IMG/VR virus record: IMGVR_UViG_3300025828_000195 | Span: 1-23,948 of that record | From: a virus | Direction: 5' to 3' (one strand) | DNA length: 23,948 bases | In this document: in pieces, positions 13,156 through 20,475 of the stretch | Position numbering within the stretch: the stretch's first letter is position 1 | Layout: each line of letters starts with the position of its first letter | The notes under the pieces: generated by a model | Seen by the model: only the letters and a program-made list of their open reading frames with translations | What the model was told of the DNA's origin: nothing | Database searches by the model: none | Translations under genes and position numbers: made by a program

Positions 13156-14181
13156 ATGCTATGGTTAGAACGGAAATATTTGTCTATGGTCGTTTCTTCA
13201 TTGGATATGGCCAAGTGGAAAAACGACAATACCCTGAATCACAGGTGTAATTATTGTGGAGATTCGTCTAAGAATCAACATAAAGCACGAGGGTATCACT
13301 TTCTTGTTGAACAATCATTTGTATACAAGTGTCACAACTGTGGTAAGTCAACATCAAGTGTAAACTTTTTAAAAGACCATTTTCCTTCTATACATAAAGA
13401 CTATCTGAAAGAGTGGTTAACTGAAACTGGACGTAAACCTAAAAATCAAAGAATGCCTTCTTCTAATGCATTCAAGTTTACTCCAAAAACTGAAAAACTA
13501 AATATGTCTGTAGAAAATCTTAAAGCTATTTGTCACAGTGCATGGGACAAAATAGTAAGTAGAGAATACCTACAAAACAGACATATACCCGATGATATCA
13601 TAAAAACATTATGGTATATTGACAATGCACAAACTCTATCGTTTCTACACAAGAAATATAAAGAAAGAGTTTTAGGTAATGACCCTAGAGTAATAATACC
13701 CTTTTTTGATGAAAAGGGGGAATTGATTGGTATTTCAGGACGTGCAATAAACGATTCACCATTGAGATATCTAACCATGAGATTCCTAGATGATGTTCCA
13801 CTCATCTATAACATAAAAAATGTGGACACATCAAAAACTATCTATGTAACAGAGGGGCCAATAGATAGTTTATTCCTACCAAACAGTATTGCAGTGGGTG
13901 GTAGTGATTTCAAAAAGATTGATAATAAACTACAAGATAAAGCAACACTCATTTATGACAACGAACCACGAAACAGAGAAATCCTAAAGAAACTTGAAGA
14001 AGTGATTGAGTTAGGATGGACTGTTTGTGTGTGGAATGATGCAAAGGTGAATGGTTTAAAAGATATAAATGATATGATTAATTCAGGAATTAGTCCTGAA
14101 GAGATAGTTGATATAATTGATAGAAATAGTTTTAGTGGTCTCTCTGCAAAATTAAAACTAATGGAGTATAAAAGAACATGA
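13156..14181 (+). CDS. DNA primase, T4 gp61-like
   Basis: This 341-residue protein makes RNA primers for lagging-strand synthesis, in T4 together with the gp41 helicase. An N-terminal zinc finger has C31-x2-C34 and C59-x2-C62, with the gp61-type signature CNYCGDSSKNQHKARGY and YKCHNCGKS. A TOPRIM-like catalytic domain follows: VTEGPIDSLF (E233 to S238), LIYDNE (D268) and KDINDM (302-307). Length equals that of T4 gp61. There is no ribosome-binding site at this start; a TATAAT box puts the RNA start at the ATG. The 3' end overlaps nrdA by 4 bases (ATGA). Confidence 0.93.
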   Translation: MLWLERKYLSMVVSSLDMAKWKNDNTLNHRCNYCGDSSKNQHKARGYHFLVEQSFVYKCHNCGKSTSSVNFLKDHFPSIHKDYLKEWLTETGRKPKNQRMPSSNAFKFTPKTEKLNMSVENLKAICHSAWDKIVSREYLQNRHIPDDIIKTLWYIDNAQTLSFLHKKYKERVLGNDPRVIIPFFDEKGELIGISGRAINDSPLRYLTMRFLDDVPLIYNIKNVDTSKTIYVTEGPIDSLFLPNSIAVGGSDFKKIDNKLQDKATLIYDNEPRNREILKKLEEVIELGWTVCVWNDAKVNGLKDINDMINSGISPEEIVDIIDRNSFSGLSAKLKLMEYKRT

Positions 14182-16487
14182 GTAGTTTAGACATGAAGGT
14201 TATTAAATCTGATGGAACTAGGGTTGATATTGAATTAGATAAAATTCACAAAATGGTTATGAAAGCTTGTAGAGAACTTGCAGGTGTTTCTGAGTCACTA
14301 GTAGAAATGAATAGTGGTTTACAGTTTTATGATGGTATCACCACACAAGAAATTCAAAAGATTTTAATCAAGTCTGCAAGTGACCTAATTACACTAGAAC
14401 ACCCCAATTATCAATTTGTTGCATCAAGACTATTGTTGTTTGCAATTCAGAAACAAGTATTTAATACCAAATGGAAAGACTCACAGATTTATCCACCATT
14501 ATTTGAAATCATTGAACGCAATATTGAATACGGAGTGTATGATAAAGACATTCTAAATTCATATACAAAAGAAGAGATTGAGTCTATCGATAGTTTTATT
14601 AAACATGGTAGAGACTATGATTTCACTTATGCAGGACTACAACAAATTGTAGACAAATACTTAGTGCAAGATAGGTCGAGTGGAGTCTTATATGAAACTC
14701 CACAGTTCATGTATATGTTAATTGCAATGACTTTATTTAAAAACTATACTAATGACAGACTAGGATACGTAAAAAGATATTATGATGCAATCTCTCAATT
14801 TAAAATTAACATCCCAACTCCAATCATGGCAGGAGTTAGAACACCACTTAGACAATTTGCATCGTGTGTCCTTGTCGATTCAGACGACACTCTCGATAGT
14901 ATCTTCTCAAGTGACACAGCTATCGGAAAGTATGTTGCACAAAGAGCAGGTATTGGTATTAATGCAGGGAGAATTAGAGGACTTGGTTCGAGAATTAGAG
15001 GGGGTGAAGTTCAACATACAGGAGTTATACCGTTTCTCAAAAAATTTGAATCAACAGTTAGATGTTGCACTCAAAACGGTGTAAGAGGGGGAAGTGCAAC
15101 AGTTCACTTTCCAATATGGCACCAAGAGATTCAAGACATCATTGTTCTCAAAAATAACAAAGGGACTGAAGACAATCGTGTCAGAAAACTAGACTACAGT
15201 ATTCAGTTATCAGAATTGTTCTACAAGAGATTTCTTGCAAACCAAGAGATATCATTGTTCTCACCACATAATGTTCCTGGCTTGTATGAAGCATTTGGAA
15301 CACCTGAGTTTGATGAACTCTATGAGAAGTATGAAAGAGCAACATCAATTCCTAAGATTAAAGTGAGTGCAAGGGAATTGATTACAGATTTATTAAAAGA
15401 AAGAGCCGAGACTGGCAGAATCTATATTATGAATATAGACCACTGCAACTCACATAGTAGTTTCAAAGACAAAGTGAACATGAGTAATCTTTGTCAAGAG
15501 ATAACACTACCAACAGACCCAATTCAACACATTGATGGAGAGGGTGAAATTGCACTTTGTATTTTAAGTGCAATCAATGTAGGTATTGTGAAGAAGGAAG
15601 AAATGGAATCACTATGTGAACTTGCAGTTCGTGGACTAGAAGAACTGATAGACCATCAAGAGTATCCTGTTGTAGCTGCAGAACAGTCTACAACTAAGAG
15701 AAGGTCACTCGGTATTGGTTTTATTGGTCTTGCACATTTTCTTGCAAAGAATAAAGTTAAATATGGTGATAAAGAATCACTTCAACTGGTGCATGAACTT
15801 ACAGAGTCATTTCAGTATCATCTATTGAAAGCATCTGTTGAAATTGCAAAAGAGAAAGGTGCATGTTTAGGTTTTGGTCAAACAAAATATGCAGACGGTA
15901 TCCTACCTATCGATACATACAAGAAAGAGGTAGATGAGTTGGTTGCACCTAAGTATAAATTAAATTGGGAAAAACTTCGTGCAGAGATTTTAACACACGG
16001 ATTAAGACACTCTACACTTACTGCACAGATGCCTTCTGAGAGTTCCTCAGTGGTCTCTAATGCAACGAATGGTATCGAACCACCTAGAGACTATCTAAGT
16101 GTTAAGAAGAGTAAGAAAGGAACACTGAAACAAGTGGTTCCACAATATCAACATTTAAAAAATAACTATACCTTATTGTGGGATATGCCCTCTAATGAAG
16201 GATATATAAATATTGTAGCAGTTATGCAGAAGTTCTTTGACCAAGCAATCAGTGGAAACTGGTCATATAATCCTGAGAACTATGAAAACGGAGAGGTTCC
16301 TGTATCAGTCATGGCAAAAGATTTACTCAACACATACAAATATGGTTGGAAGACATCTTATTATCAGAACACAATGGATGGTAAGAAAGAAGATGTTGTT
16401 GAAGACTTACCAAGTGCAGTAGACGATGCAGCTAATGTGATGTCAAATTATGGAGACGAAGATGAGTGTGAAGCTTGCGCAATATAA
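14178..16487 (+). CDS. nrdA: ribonucleotide reductase class Ia, alpha subunit
   Basis: This 769-residue NrdA reduces ribonucleoside diphosphates to deoxyribonucleotides in the cytoplasm. An N-terminal ATP-cone (about 6-95) suggests allosteric activity control. Catalytic residues are visible: C230 (FASCVLVDSDD), N437-x-C439-x-E441 (NLCQEI, the thiyl radical site) and C461 (ALCILSAINVG). The C-terminal redox pair is in DECEACAI, the dithiol that glutaredoxin reduces. The tyrosines of the radical path lie in the LKNNYTLLWDMPSNEGYIN region. It overlaps the primase by ATGA and is followed by an oxygenase gene whose start lies within its last codons. Length is normal; no intron is seen. Confidence 0.97.
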   Translation: MSSLDMKVIKSDGTRVDIELDKIHKMVMKACRELAGVSESLVEMNSGLQFYDGITTQEIQKILIKSASDLITLEHPNYQFVASRLLLFAIQKQVFNTKWKDSQIYPPLFEIIERNIEYGVYDKDILNSYTKEEIESIDSFIKHGRDYDFTYAGLQQIVDKYLVQDRSSGVLYETPQFMYMLIAMTLFKNYTNDRLGYVKRYYDAISQFKINIPTPIMAGVRTPLRQFASCVLVDSDDTLDSIFSSDTAIGKYVAQRAGIGINAGRIRGLGSRIRGGEVQHTGVIPFLKKFESTVRCCTQNGVRGGSATVHFPIWHQEIQDIIVLKNNKGTEDNRVRKLDYSIQLSELFYKRFLANQEISLFSPHNVPGLYEAFGTPEFDELYEKYERATSIPKIKVSARELITDLLKERAETGRIYIMNIDHCNSHSSFKDKVNMSNLCQEITLPTDPIQHIDGEGEIALCILSAINVGIVKKEEMESLCELAVRGLEELIDHQEYPVVAAEQSTTKRRSLGIGFIGLAHFLAKNKVKYGDKESLQLVHELTESFQYHLLKASVEIAKEKGACLGFGQTKYADGILPIDTYKKEVDELVAPKYKLNWEKLRAEILTHGLRHSTLTAQMPSESSSVVSNATNGIEPPRDYLSVKKSKKGTLKQVVPQYQHLKNNYTLLWDMPSNEGYINIVAVMQKFFDQAISGNWSYNPENYENGEVPVSVMAKDLLNTYKYGWKTSYYQNTMDGKKEDVVEDLPSAVDDAANVMSNYGDEDECEACAI

Positions 16488-17490
16488 CCATAGAGTAGCC
16501 ATTGATGTAAATGGTGAAGAATATTCAGGTTATCTTAATGAGACTACTCGTAAGTTTTATGAAAACAGATTTGTTGTAATTCGTAACATTATTCCTAAAG
16601 ACCTTTTACAGTTTGTAAACGATACTTGGAAAGTAATAGAACAACATCCTGCATCAAATGAATTCTATTTTGGTGACCCTGAGGAAGAGACAACTTTCGA
16701 TACACCTGATGCACAAAAGTTTTCTTCACATGGTGCATATTGTTTTCCACCTGCTGTTGCACTACACCATTTTTTGGTGAAAGAGTTAAGAAACCATCTT
16801 AGCATTGCTCTAAAGGAAACATATTCATACACTAGAAAGTATAAAAGAAATGCAGTCTTAAATGCACACTACGATAGACCATCATGTGAGATTAGTGTTA
16901 CCACAGTTATGGATTATAAAACTGATGACAACACACCATGGACTATTTGGGTGCAAAATGATATTAACTACTTGGGTGAAGACCAATCATGGGCAAAATC
17001 AATTTCACAAGACGAACCTGTTAGAAGAAGAAAAAATGCAATTCCAATTAGATTAGAGCCAGGAGATATCTTAGTGTATCAAGGGCCAAATGTTGTTCAT
17101 TGGAGAGACACCTTAGTTGGTGATTATAGTAAACATATTTTTCTACACTTCTATAATGAACACTCTAGACTAAAAGGATGGCCAGAGTGTAGTATAAATG
17201 TTCAAGTGGATGGATTCCCTAATAATGACTATGGTGACCAATATGCAACCGTATTAGACTATGATGGTAGACAAAATAGATATACAACATACGATGAAGA
17301 TATAGATAACACTGAAAAGAAACTAAAATTTAGACACTTTATGCAAAGATGGGACGAGATTTGTGGTAAATCTCAAAGTGGTGATGAAGAAGCAAAAAAC
17401 TTTTTACAAAAAACATGTAACTACTACGACAATATAGAATTTAAAGATAAGAAGAGAAAGAATGACAGTATTCAACAAGAAAAAGATTGA
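16462..17490 (+). CDS. 2-oxoglutarate/Fe(II) oxygenase-like protein inside the nrd operon
   Basis: Of two nearby starts (16450, 16462) I chose 16462 because GGAG lies 6 bases upstream; this gives 342 residues. The fold is recognised by the metal triad pattern H136-x-D138 (NAHYDRPS) and H213 (PNVVHWRDT), with GDILVYQG between them and a basic residue about ten positions later (SKHIFLHFYN) that could bind the 2OG carboxylate. Enzymes of this type hydroxylate proteins, nucleic acids or small molecules. The gene overlaps both nrdA and nrdB and must be co-translated with them. The C-terminal 100 residues are charged, with an N/D/Y-rich linker (NNDYGDQYATVLDYDGRQN). Substrate is unknown. Confidence 0.8.
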   Translation: MSVKLAQYNHRVAIDVNGEEYSGYLNETTRKFYENRFVVIRNIIPKDLLQFVNDTWKVIEQHPASNEFYFGDPEEETTFDTPDAQKFSSHGAYCFPPAVALHHFLVKELRNHLSIALKETYSYTRKYKRNAVLNAHYDRPSCEISVTTVMDYKTDDNTPWTIWVQNDINYLGEDQSWAKSISQDEPVRRRKNAIPIRLEPGDILVYQGPNVVHWRDTLVGDYSKHIFLHFYNEHSRLKGWPECSINVQVDGFPNNDYGDQYATVLDYDGRQNRYTTYDEDIDNTEKKLKFRHFMQRWDEICGKSQSGDEEAKNFLQKTCNYYDNIEFKDKKRKNDSIQQEKD

Positions 17491-18559
17491 TTTTACCAAA
17501 CAGAAGATATTCTTTGGTGAAGAATTAAACACACAAAGATTCGATGAGTTTAAATACCCTATCTTTGATAAACTTACACAAACACAATTAGGTTTCTTTT
17601 GGAGACCTGAAGAGGTGTCCCTACAAAAAGATAGGTCAGATTACCAACAACTAAACGATGCACAGAAACATATCTTTACATCTAATTTAAGATATCAAAC
17701 ACTTTTAGACTCAGTTCAGGGAAGAGCACCATCCATAGCATTCCTTCCATTCGTATCTTTACCTGAACTTGAGTCTTGTATTATCACATGGGACTTCATG
17801 GAGACTATTCACAGTCGTTCCTATACACATATCATTAAGAATGTGTATGCAAATCCTAGTGATATATTTGATACTATACTAGATGAACCTGCAATTATTA
17901 AACGTGCAGAAATGGTAACAGAAAAGTATGATAATTTCATTGATATAGGTAGACGTAAACTATCGGGTCTAAAGGTAGAGGACTATGACTTATATAAAGC
18001 TTTATACCTTGCACTTATCTCAGTCAATATCTTAGAAGGTCTTCGATTCTTTGTATCCTTTGCATGTTCATTTGGATTCGGAGAACTTAAACTTATGGAA
18101 GGAAGTGCAAAGATTATATCTCTTATTGCAAGAGACGAATCACAACACCTTGCAGTGTCACAACACATTCTCAAGTGTTACAAAAACCATGAGAATGATA
18201 AGTTGATGAACAAAGTAATGAAAGACTGTGAAAAAGAAGTATACGAAATGTATGAAGATGCAGTGAATCAAGAAAAGGAATGGGCAGAGTTTCTATTTCA
18301 AAAAGGTTCAATGATTGGATTGAGTATTCCTCTTTTGGGTAATTATATAGAATATATTGCAAATAAGAGATTGAAAGCTATTGGGTTAAATCCAATCTTT
18401 GATATCTCTTCAACCAATAATCCTTTACCATGGACACAACACTGGTTTAACAGTAGAGGACTACAGAATGCACCACAAGAGACTGAGATTGAATCTTATG
18501 TGATTGGTGGTATTAAACAAGATGTCAATGACGACACATTTGCAGACTTTAAATTATAA
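17462..18559 (+). CDS. nrdB: ribonucleotide reductase class Ia, beta subunit
   Basis: This 365-residue NrdB holds the diiron-tyrosyl radical cofactor for NrdA. All expected ligands are present: D83 (LLDSVQG), E114 and H117 (DFMETIHSRSY), E192 (LEGLRF), E226 and H229 (RDESQHL), and the radical Y121. The C-terminal tail (DDTFADFKL) has the acidic and aromatic residues that dock into NrdA. It starts within the last bases of the oxygenase gene (29-base overlap). The length suits the family. With nrdA and the glutaredoxin that follows, it forms a complete dNTP-making unit. Confidence 0.97.
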   Translation: MTVFNKKKIDFTKQKIFFGEELNTQRFDEFKYPIFDKLTQTQLGFFWRPEEVSLQKDRSDYQQLNDAQKHIFTSNLRYQTLLDSVQGRAPSIAFLPFVSLPELESCIITWDFMETIHSRSYTHIIKNVYANPSDIFDTILDEPAIIKRAEMVTEKYDNFIDIGRRKLSGLKVEDYDLYKALYLALISVNILEGLRFFVSFACSFGFGELKLMEGSAKIISLIARDESQHLAVSQHILKCYKNHENDKLMNKVMKDCEKEVYEMYEDAVNQEKEWAEFLFQKGSMIGLSIPLLGNYIEYIANKRLKAIGLNPIFDISSTNNPLPWTQHWFNSRGLQNAPQETEIESYVIGGIKQDVNDDTFADFKL

Positions 18560-18593
18560 AAACAATATATAACTTATTGAATATGGAGACATT

Positions 18594-18821
18594 ATGATTA
18601 AGATTTATGGAAAACCTGATTGTCCTTACTGTGACAGAGCAAAGTCTTTCCTAGAAGCTCGTGGTATTGATTATCAATACCTATTGATTGGAACTGATGT
18701 AGAAATGGGTGAGTTTAGAGAAGAATTCCCAGCTGCAAGAAGTGTCCCCCAAATCATCGTGGACGATGTCAAAATCGGTGGATACACTGATTTGGTAGAG
18801 TTCTTTAAAAAAACACCTTAA
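18594..18821 (+). CDS. glutaredoxin
   Basis: This 75-residue glutaredoxin has the active site C10-P-Y-C13, the cis-Pro loop (RSVPQI) and the GG motif (KIGGYTDL). It probably reduces the C-terminal cysteines of NrdA, using glutathione from the host. It lies 34 bases after nrdB, with ATGGAGAC as ribosome-binding site 6 bases before the ATG. It is the last gene before a terminator/promoter element. T4 nrdC plays the same role, but this protein is shorter than T4 NrdC, so I give no symbol. Confidence 0.92.
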   Translation: MIKIYGKPDCPYCDRAKSFLEARGIDYQYLLIGTDVEMGEFREEFPAARSVPQIIVDDVKIGGYTDLVEFFKKTP

Positions 18822-18866
18822 ATTTCAATAACATATAAAACCACTGTAAAATCAATGACTTATCAG

Positions 18867-18892
18867 GGGGTTGACAGTGACCCCACTTTTTT
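18867..18892 (+). terminator. terminator hairpin overlapping the next promoter
   Basis: GGGGT (18867-18871) pairs with ACCCC (18880-18884) around an 8-base loop, followed by AC and TTTTTT. It would end the primase/nrd transcript. The loop and the T-run are also parts of the next promoter. Confidence 0.65.
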
Positions 18893-18900
18893 GAGATAAT
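18871..18900 (+). promoter_or_regulatory. sigma70-type promoter embedded in the terminator
   Basis: TTGACA at 18871-18876 and GATAAT at 18895-18900 are 18 bases apart, a near-consensus host promoter. The predicted start, about 18907, is one base before the ATG at 18908, so the mRNA would be leaderless. The perfect -35 suggests early expression by host RNA polymerase. Confidence 0.75.
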
Positions 18901-18907
18901 ATAGTAA

Positions 18908-19174
18908 ATGAGGGAATACAAACTATATCTACCACATCCAAGTGAACAGACCGTCCAGTGTGAACGGTGGATACACTTGTTCAAACAGATAGATAGAGAA
19001 TATCAAGATGTTAGAGTCTATGTAGCTGGGTTAGATTTTAGTGAGAAGGATGCAAAACATCCTTTACCTTATGCAGTCCTAGATGGGAAAAAGAAGTCCT
19101 TTGAAAGTCTTTGGAAAAAGATACTGATTAACAGTGGTAAGACCACAGAGGAGTATATTCCCAAAAATGAATAA
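18908..19174 (+). CDS. small hypothetical protein, likely early
   Basis: This 88-residue protein (MREYKLYLPHPSEQTVQCERWIHLFKQ..., DVRVYVAGLDFSEKDAKHPLPYAVLDGKK) follows a consensus promoter at its ATG. It is alpha/beta and soluble, with a single Cys (C18) and several aromatic residues. I do not recognise the family. Expression from a strong host-type promoter and small size are typical of phage host-takeover proteins, but that is inference only. Its last 8 bases overlap the next gene. Confidence 0.7.
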   Translation: MREYKLYLPHPSEQTVQCERWIHLFKQIDREYQDVRVYVAGLDFSEKDAKHPLPYAVLDGKKKSFESLWKKILINSGKTTEEYIPKNE

Positions 19175-19331
19175 AGTAAAGATTTGTTGTGACCAATGCA
19201 AAAGTGAATCAATTATTGAACATGAAATGGATGAGTTCCACTATGTTATCAATCATTGTCCCTTTTGTGGTTCAGACAATATAGACATTGATGATGATTG
19301 TGGAGAGTTATATGATGAGTTTCCTTCCTAA
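19167..19331 (+). CDS. small zinc-ribbon protein
   Basis: Starting at ATG 19167, which overlaps the previous stop (ATGAATAA), the protein has 54 residues; an upstream ATG at 19134 would overlap more and is less likely. Two paired-cysteine knuckles are visible, CDQC (with an extra Cys before it) and CPFC in NHCPFCGSDN, separated by about 26 residues. This is a zinc-ribbon arrangement. The rest is acidic (DIDDDCGELYDEFPS). It could bind nucleic acid or a host protein; nothing is specific. The next gene starts inside its 3' end. Confidence 0.65.
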   Translation: MNKVKICCDQCKSESIIEHEMDEFHYVINHCPFCGSDNIDIDDDCGELYDEFPS

Positions 19332-19746
19332 CATACACGTTAGTTTTAAAGGACGAATTGCAGAAAAGAAACGTATTGAGAAGTATGTAAAATCAGTCCT
19401 ACACTACCTATACCCACGAATGAAACGTAATGTTATTATTGATTTACATTTTGCAAATTTCTTAGAGGATTCTTGTTATGGGTTATGTGTAGGTGATAAG
19501 TCAGGAGCAGAGATTGAAATCAGTCGAAATGACCCACTAACGGGTAAACCACTTACCAAGTCTAAAATGATGTTGACCCTTGCACATGAATTGGTTCATG
19601 CAAAACAGTTTTTAAAGGGTGAATTATCCCCACAAATGAGGAATTGGAAGACAGTTCCCACCAGTTTACCCTATTCTCGTCAACCTTGGGAACGAGAAGC
19701 TTACAAAAAAGAGGACTTTCTTCACCATATGTTTTGGGGTGAATAA
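19312..19746 (+). CDS. HExxH metallopeptidase-like protein
   Basis: This 144-residue protein, starting at ATG 19312 (or 19315), has GGAGAG a few bases upstream and overlaps the zinc-ribbon gene by 20 bases. It carries a zincin motif H92-E-L-V-H96 (TLAHELVHAKQFLKGEL) and a downstream PWEREAY (125-131) whose Glu would be a third zinc ligand, a layout like SprT-like and ImmA-like peptidases. Other conserved-looking parts are YGLCVGDKSGAEIEISR. Fold and active-site residues suggest a protease or metal-binding protein acting in the cytoplasm. A target is unknown: host regulator cleavage or protein-DNA crosslink repair are options. Confidence 0.75.
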   Translation: MMSFLPNIHVSFKGRIAEKKRIEKYVKSVLHYLYPRMKRNVIIDLHFANFLEDSCYGLCVGDKSGAEIEISRNDPLTGKPLTKSKMMLTLAHELVHAKQFLKGELSPQMRNWKTVPTSLPYSRQPWEREAYKKEDFLHHMFWGE

Positions 19747-19751
19747 TATCC

Positions 19752-19782
19752 AAAAAACCCTTGACAATGGGTCTCATTTTTT
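19752..19782 (+). terminator. weak terminator-like hairpin overlapping the next promoter
   Basis: ACCC (19757-19760) pairs with GGGT (19769-19772), with TTGACAAT in the loop. An A6 run upstream can pair with the T6 run at 19777-19782. The core stem is only 4 bp, so termination strength is uncertain. The layout copies the element at 18867. Confidence 0.4.
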
Positions 19783-19790
19783 AGTATACT
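19761..19790 (+). promoter_or_regulatory. sigma70-type promoter before the nucleotidase gene
   Basis: TTGACA at 19761-19766 and TATACT at 19785-19790, 18 bases apart, form a near-consensus promoter. The predicted start, about 19797, leaves a leader of about 3 bases before the ATG at 19800. No ribosome-binding site is present. Confidence 0.75.
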
Positions 19791-19799
19791 AATATAGTA

Positions 19800-20312
19800 A
19801 TGAGAATATTTAAGAGAAAAGAAGTGAAAAGAATTTTTGTAGATATGGATGGAGTCGTAGCAGACTTCTTGGGTGGAGTTAGTGAACTGATTGGTTATCA
19901 ATTGACTCCTGACGATAAAGGTCATGTAGAATATGACGAGAGAAAAGAAGAGTTAACTAACAAAAGACTATTCAGAAACTTGAAACCACTACCTGATATG
20001 TATGACTTGATTGCATACATCAGACACACTGGACTTCCTTGGGAAATCCTAACTGCTGCTGGTAAGGTAAACAGAGAATTAGTAGTCTTTGACAAGAATG
20101 CATGGGTTAGAAGATATATTGACCCTAGTGTGGTTGTGACTTGCACTATGAAAGGAAGTCAAAAGGCTGCATTTGCAGAGCCTGGAAGTGTCCTCATCGA
20201 TGACAGAAAGAGAAACATCGAGTGTTGGGAAAAAGCAGGTGGTATCGGAATACTACATACTAGTGCAAAAGATACAATTAACAAATTAAAAGCTTTAAGA
20301 GCAATTAAATAA
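19800..20312 (+). CDS. HAD-family 5'-deoxynucleotidase-like protein
   Basis: This 170-residue protein is of the 5'(3')-deoxyribonucleotidase type within the HAD superfamily. Motif I is D15-M-D17-G (FVDMDGVVADF), where D15 would be the phosphorylated nucleophile. Motif II is T85 (ILTAAG), a Lys of motif III lies in MKGSQKAAF (K118 or K122), and motif IV is D134-D135 (LIDDRKRN). It probably dephosphorylates deoxynucleoside monophosphates and so balances precursor pools, complementing the nrd operon. It has its own consensus promoter and a near-leaderless start. Just 5 bases after its stop, a structured non-coding segment begins. Confidence 0.85.
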   Translation: MRIFKRKEVKRIFVDMDGVVADFLGGVSELIGYQLTPDDKGHVEYDERKEELTNKRLFRNLKPLPDMYDLIAYIRHTGLPWEILTAAGKVNRELVVFDKNAWVRRYIDPSVVVTCTMKGSQKAAFAEPGSVLIDDRKRNIECWEKAGGIGILHTSAKDTINKLKALRAIK

Positions 20313-20317
20313 GTTTA

Positions 20318-20463
20318 AGACTGTGGAATATCGGGGACTAGTCATCCCTTCCACTAGAGTGGACTGAAGAACAAATGACGATTGTGACGAGTAAGATTCC
20401 AGTCTAGAACTCACCGAAACACTACTGAAGAGTATTGTATGAAGTAGGTGAGTTCGTTTTTTA
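20318..20463 (+). ncRNA. candidate structured small RNA
   Basis: This 146-base stretch between two genes has no open frame of note but holds several helices that I can pair by hand. A closing helix AGACT-(GT bulge)-GGAAT with ATTCC-AGTCT joins 318-329 to 396-405 (add 20000). Inside are GGGA/TCCC (334-337 with 345-348, 7-base loop), TCCAC/GTGGA (350-354 with 359-363, TAGA loop) and ACAA/TTGT (371-374 with 382-385, 7-base loop). AGTC (340-343) can pair with GACT (362-365) as a pseudoknot. A 9-bp hairpin with a T6 run ends it. It could be a processed small RNA or a structured 3' end of the nucleotidase message. No known family matched from memory. Confidence 0.55.
20407..20462 (+). terminator. 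terminator arm of the candidate RNA
   Basis: GAACTCACC (20407-20415) pairs perfectly with GGTGAGTTC (20447-20455), followed by G and TTTTTT (20457-20462). An inner TACT/AGTA helix (20423-20426 with 20443-20446) stacks on it, leaving a 7-base bulge and a 16-base loop. The arm is longer than typical terminators but has the right 3' end. Confidence 0.7.
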
Positions 20464-20475
20464 TAGGTAATAAAT

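Noticed and set aside
16205-16212. Perfect TATAAATA inside nrdA
   Set aside because: It lies far from any gene start (about 250 bases before the oxygenase ATG) in AT-rich coding sequence; chance is the simpler reading without mapped 5' ends.
14178-17490. Group I intron or homing endonuclease in the nrd genes, as in T4
   Set aside because: nrdA and nrdB are uninterrupted and full length, and the gene between them is an oxygenase, not a homing endonuclease.
20364-20447. Hammerhead ribozyme suggested by CTGAAGA
   Set aside because: CTGAAGA fits the CUGANGA core, but no GAAA follows the next helix in the needed place and no NUH cleavage site with the three-stem layout can be drawn.
20436-20460. 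Glutamine-type (glnA/downstream-peptide) riboswitch suggested by GAAGTAGG
   Set aside because: Only this short piece matches; the conserved 3' block and the expected three-way fold are missing, and the bases are used in the terminator arm.
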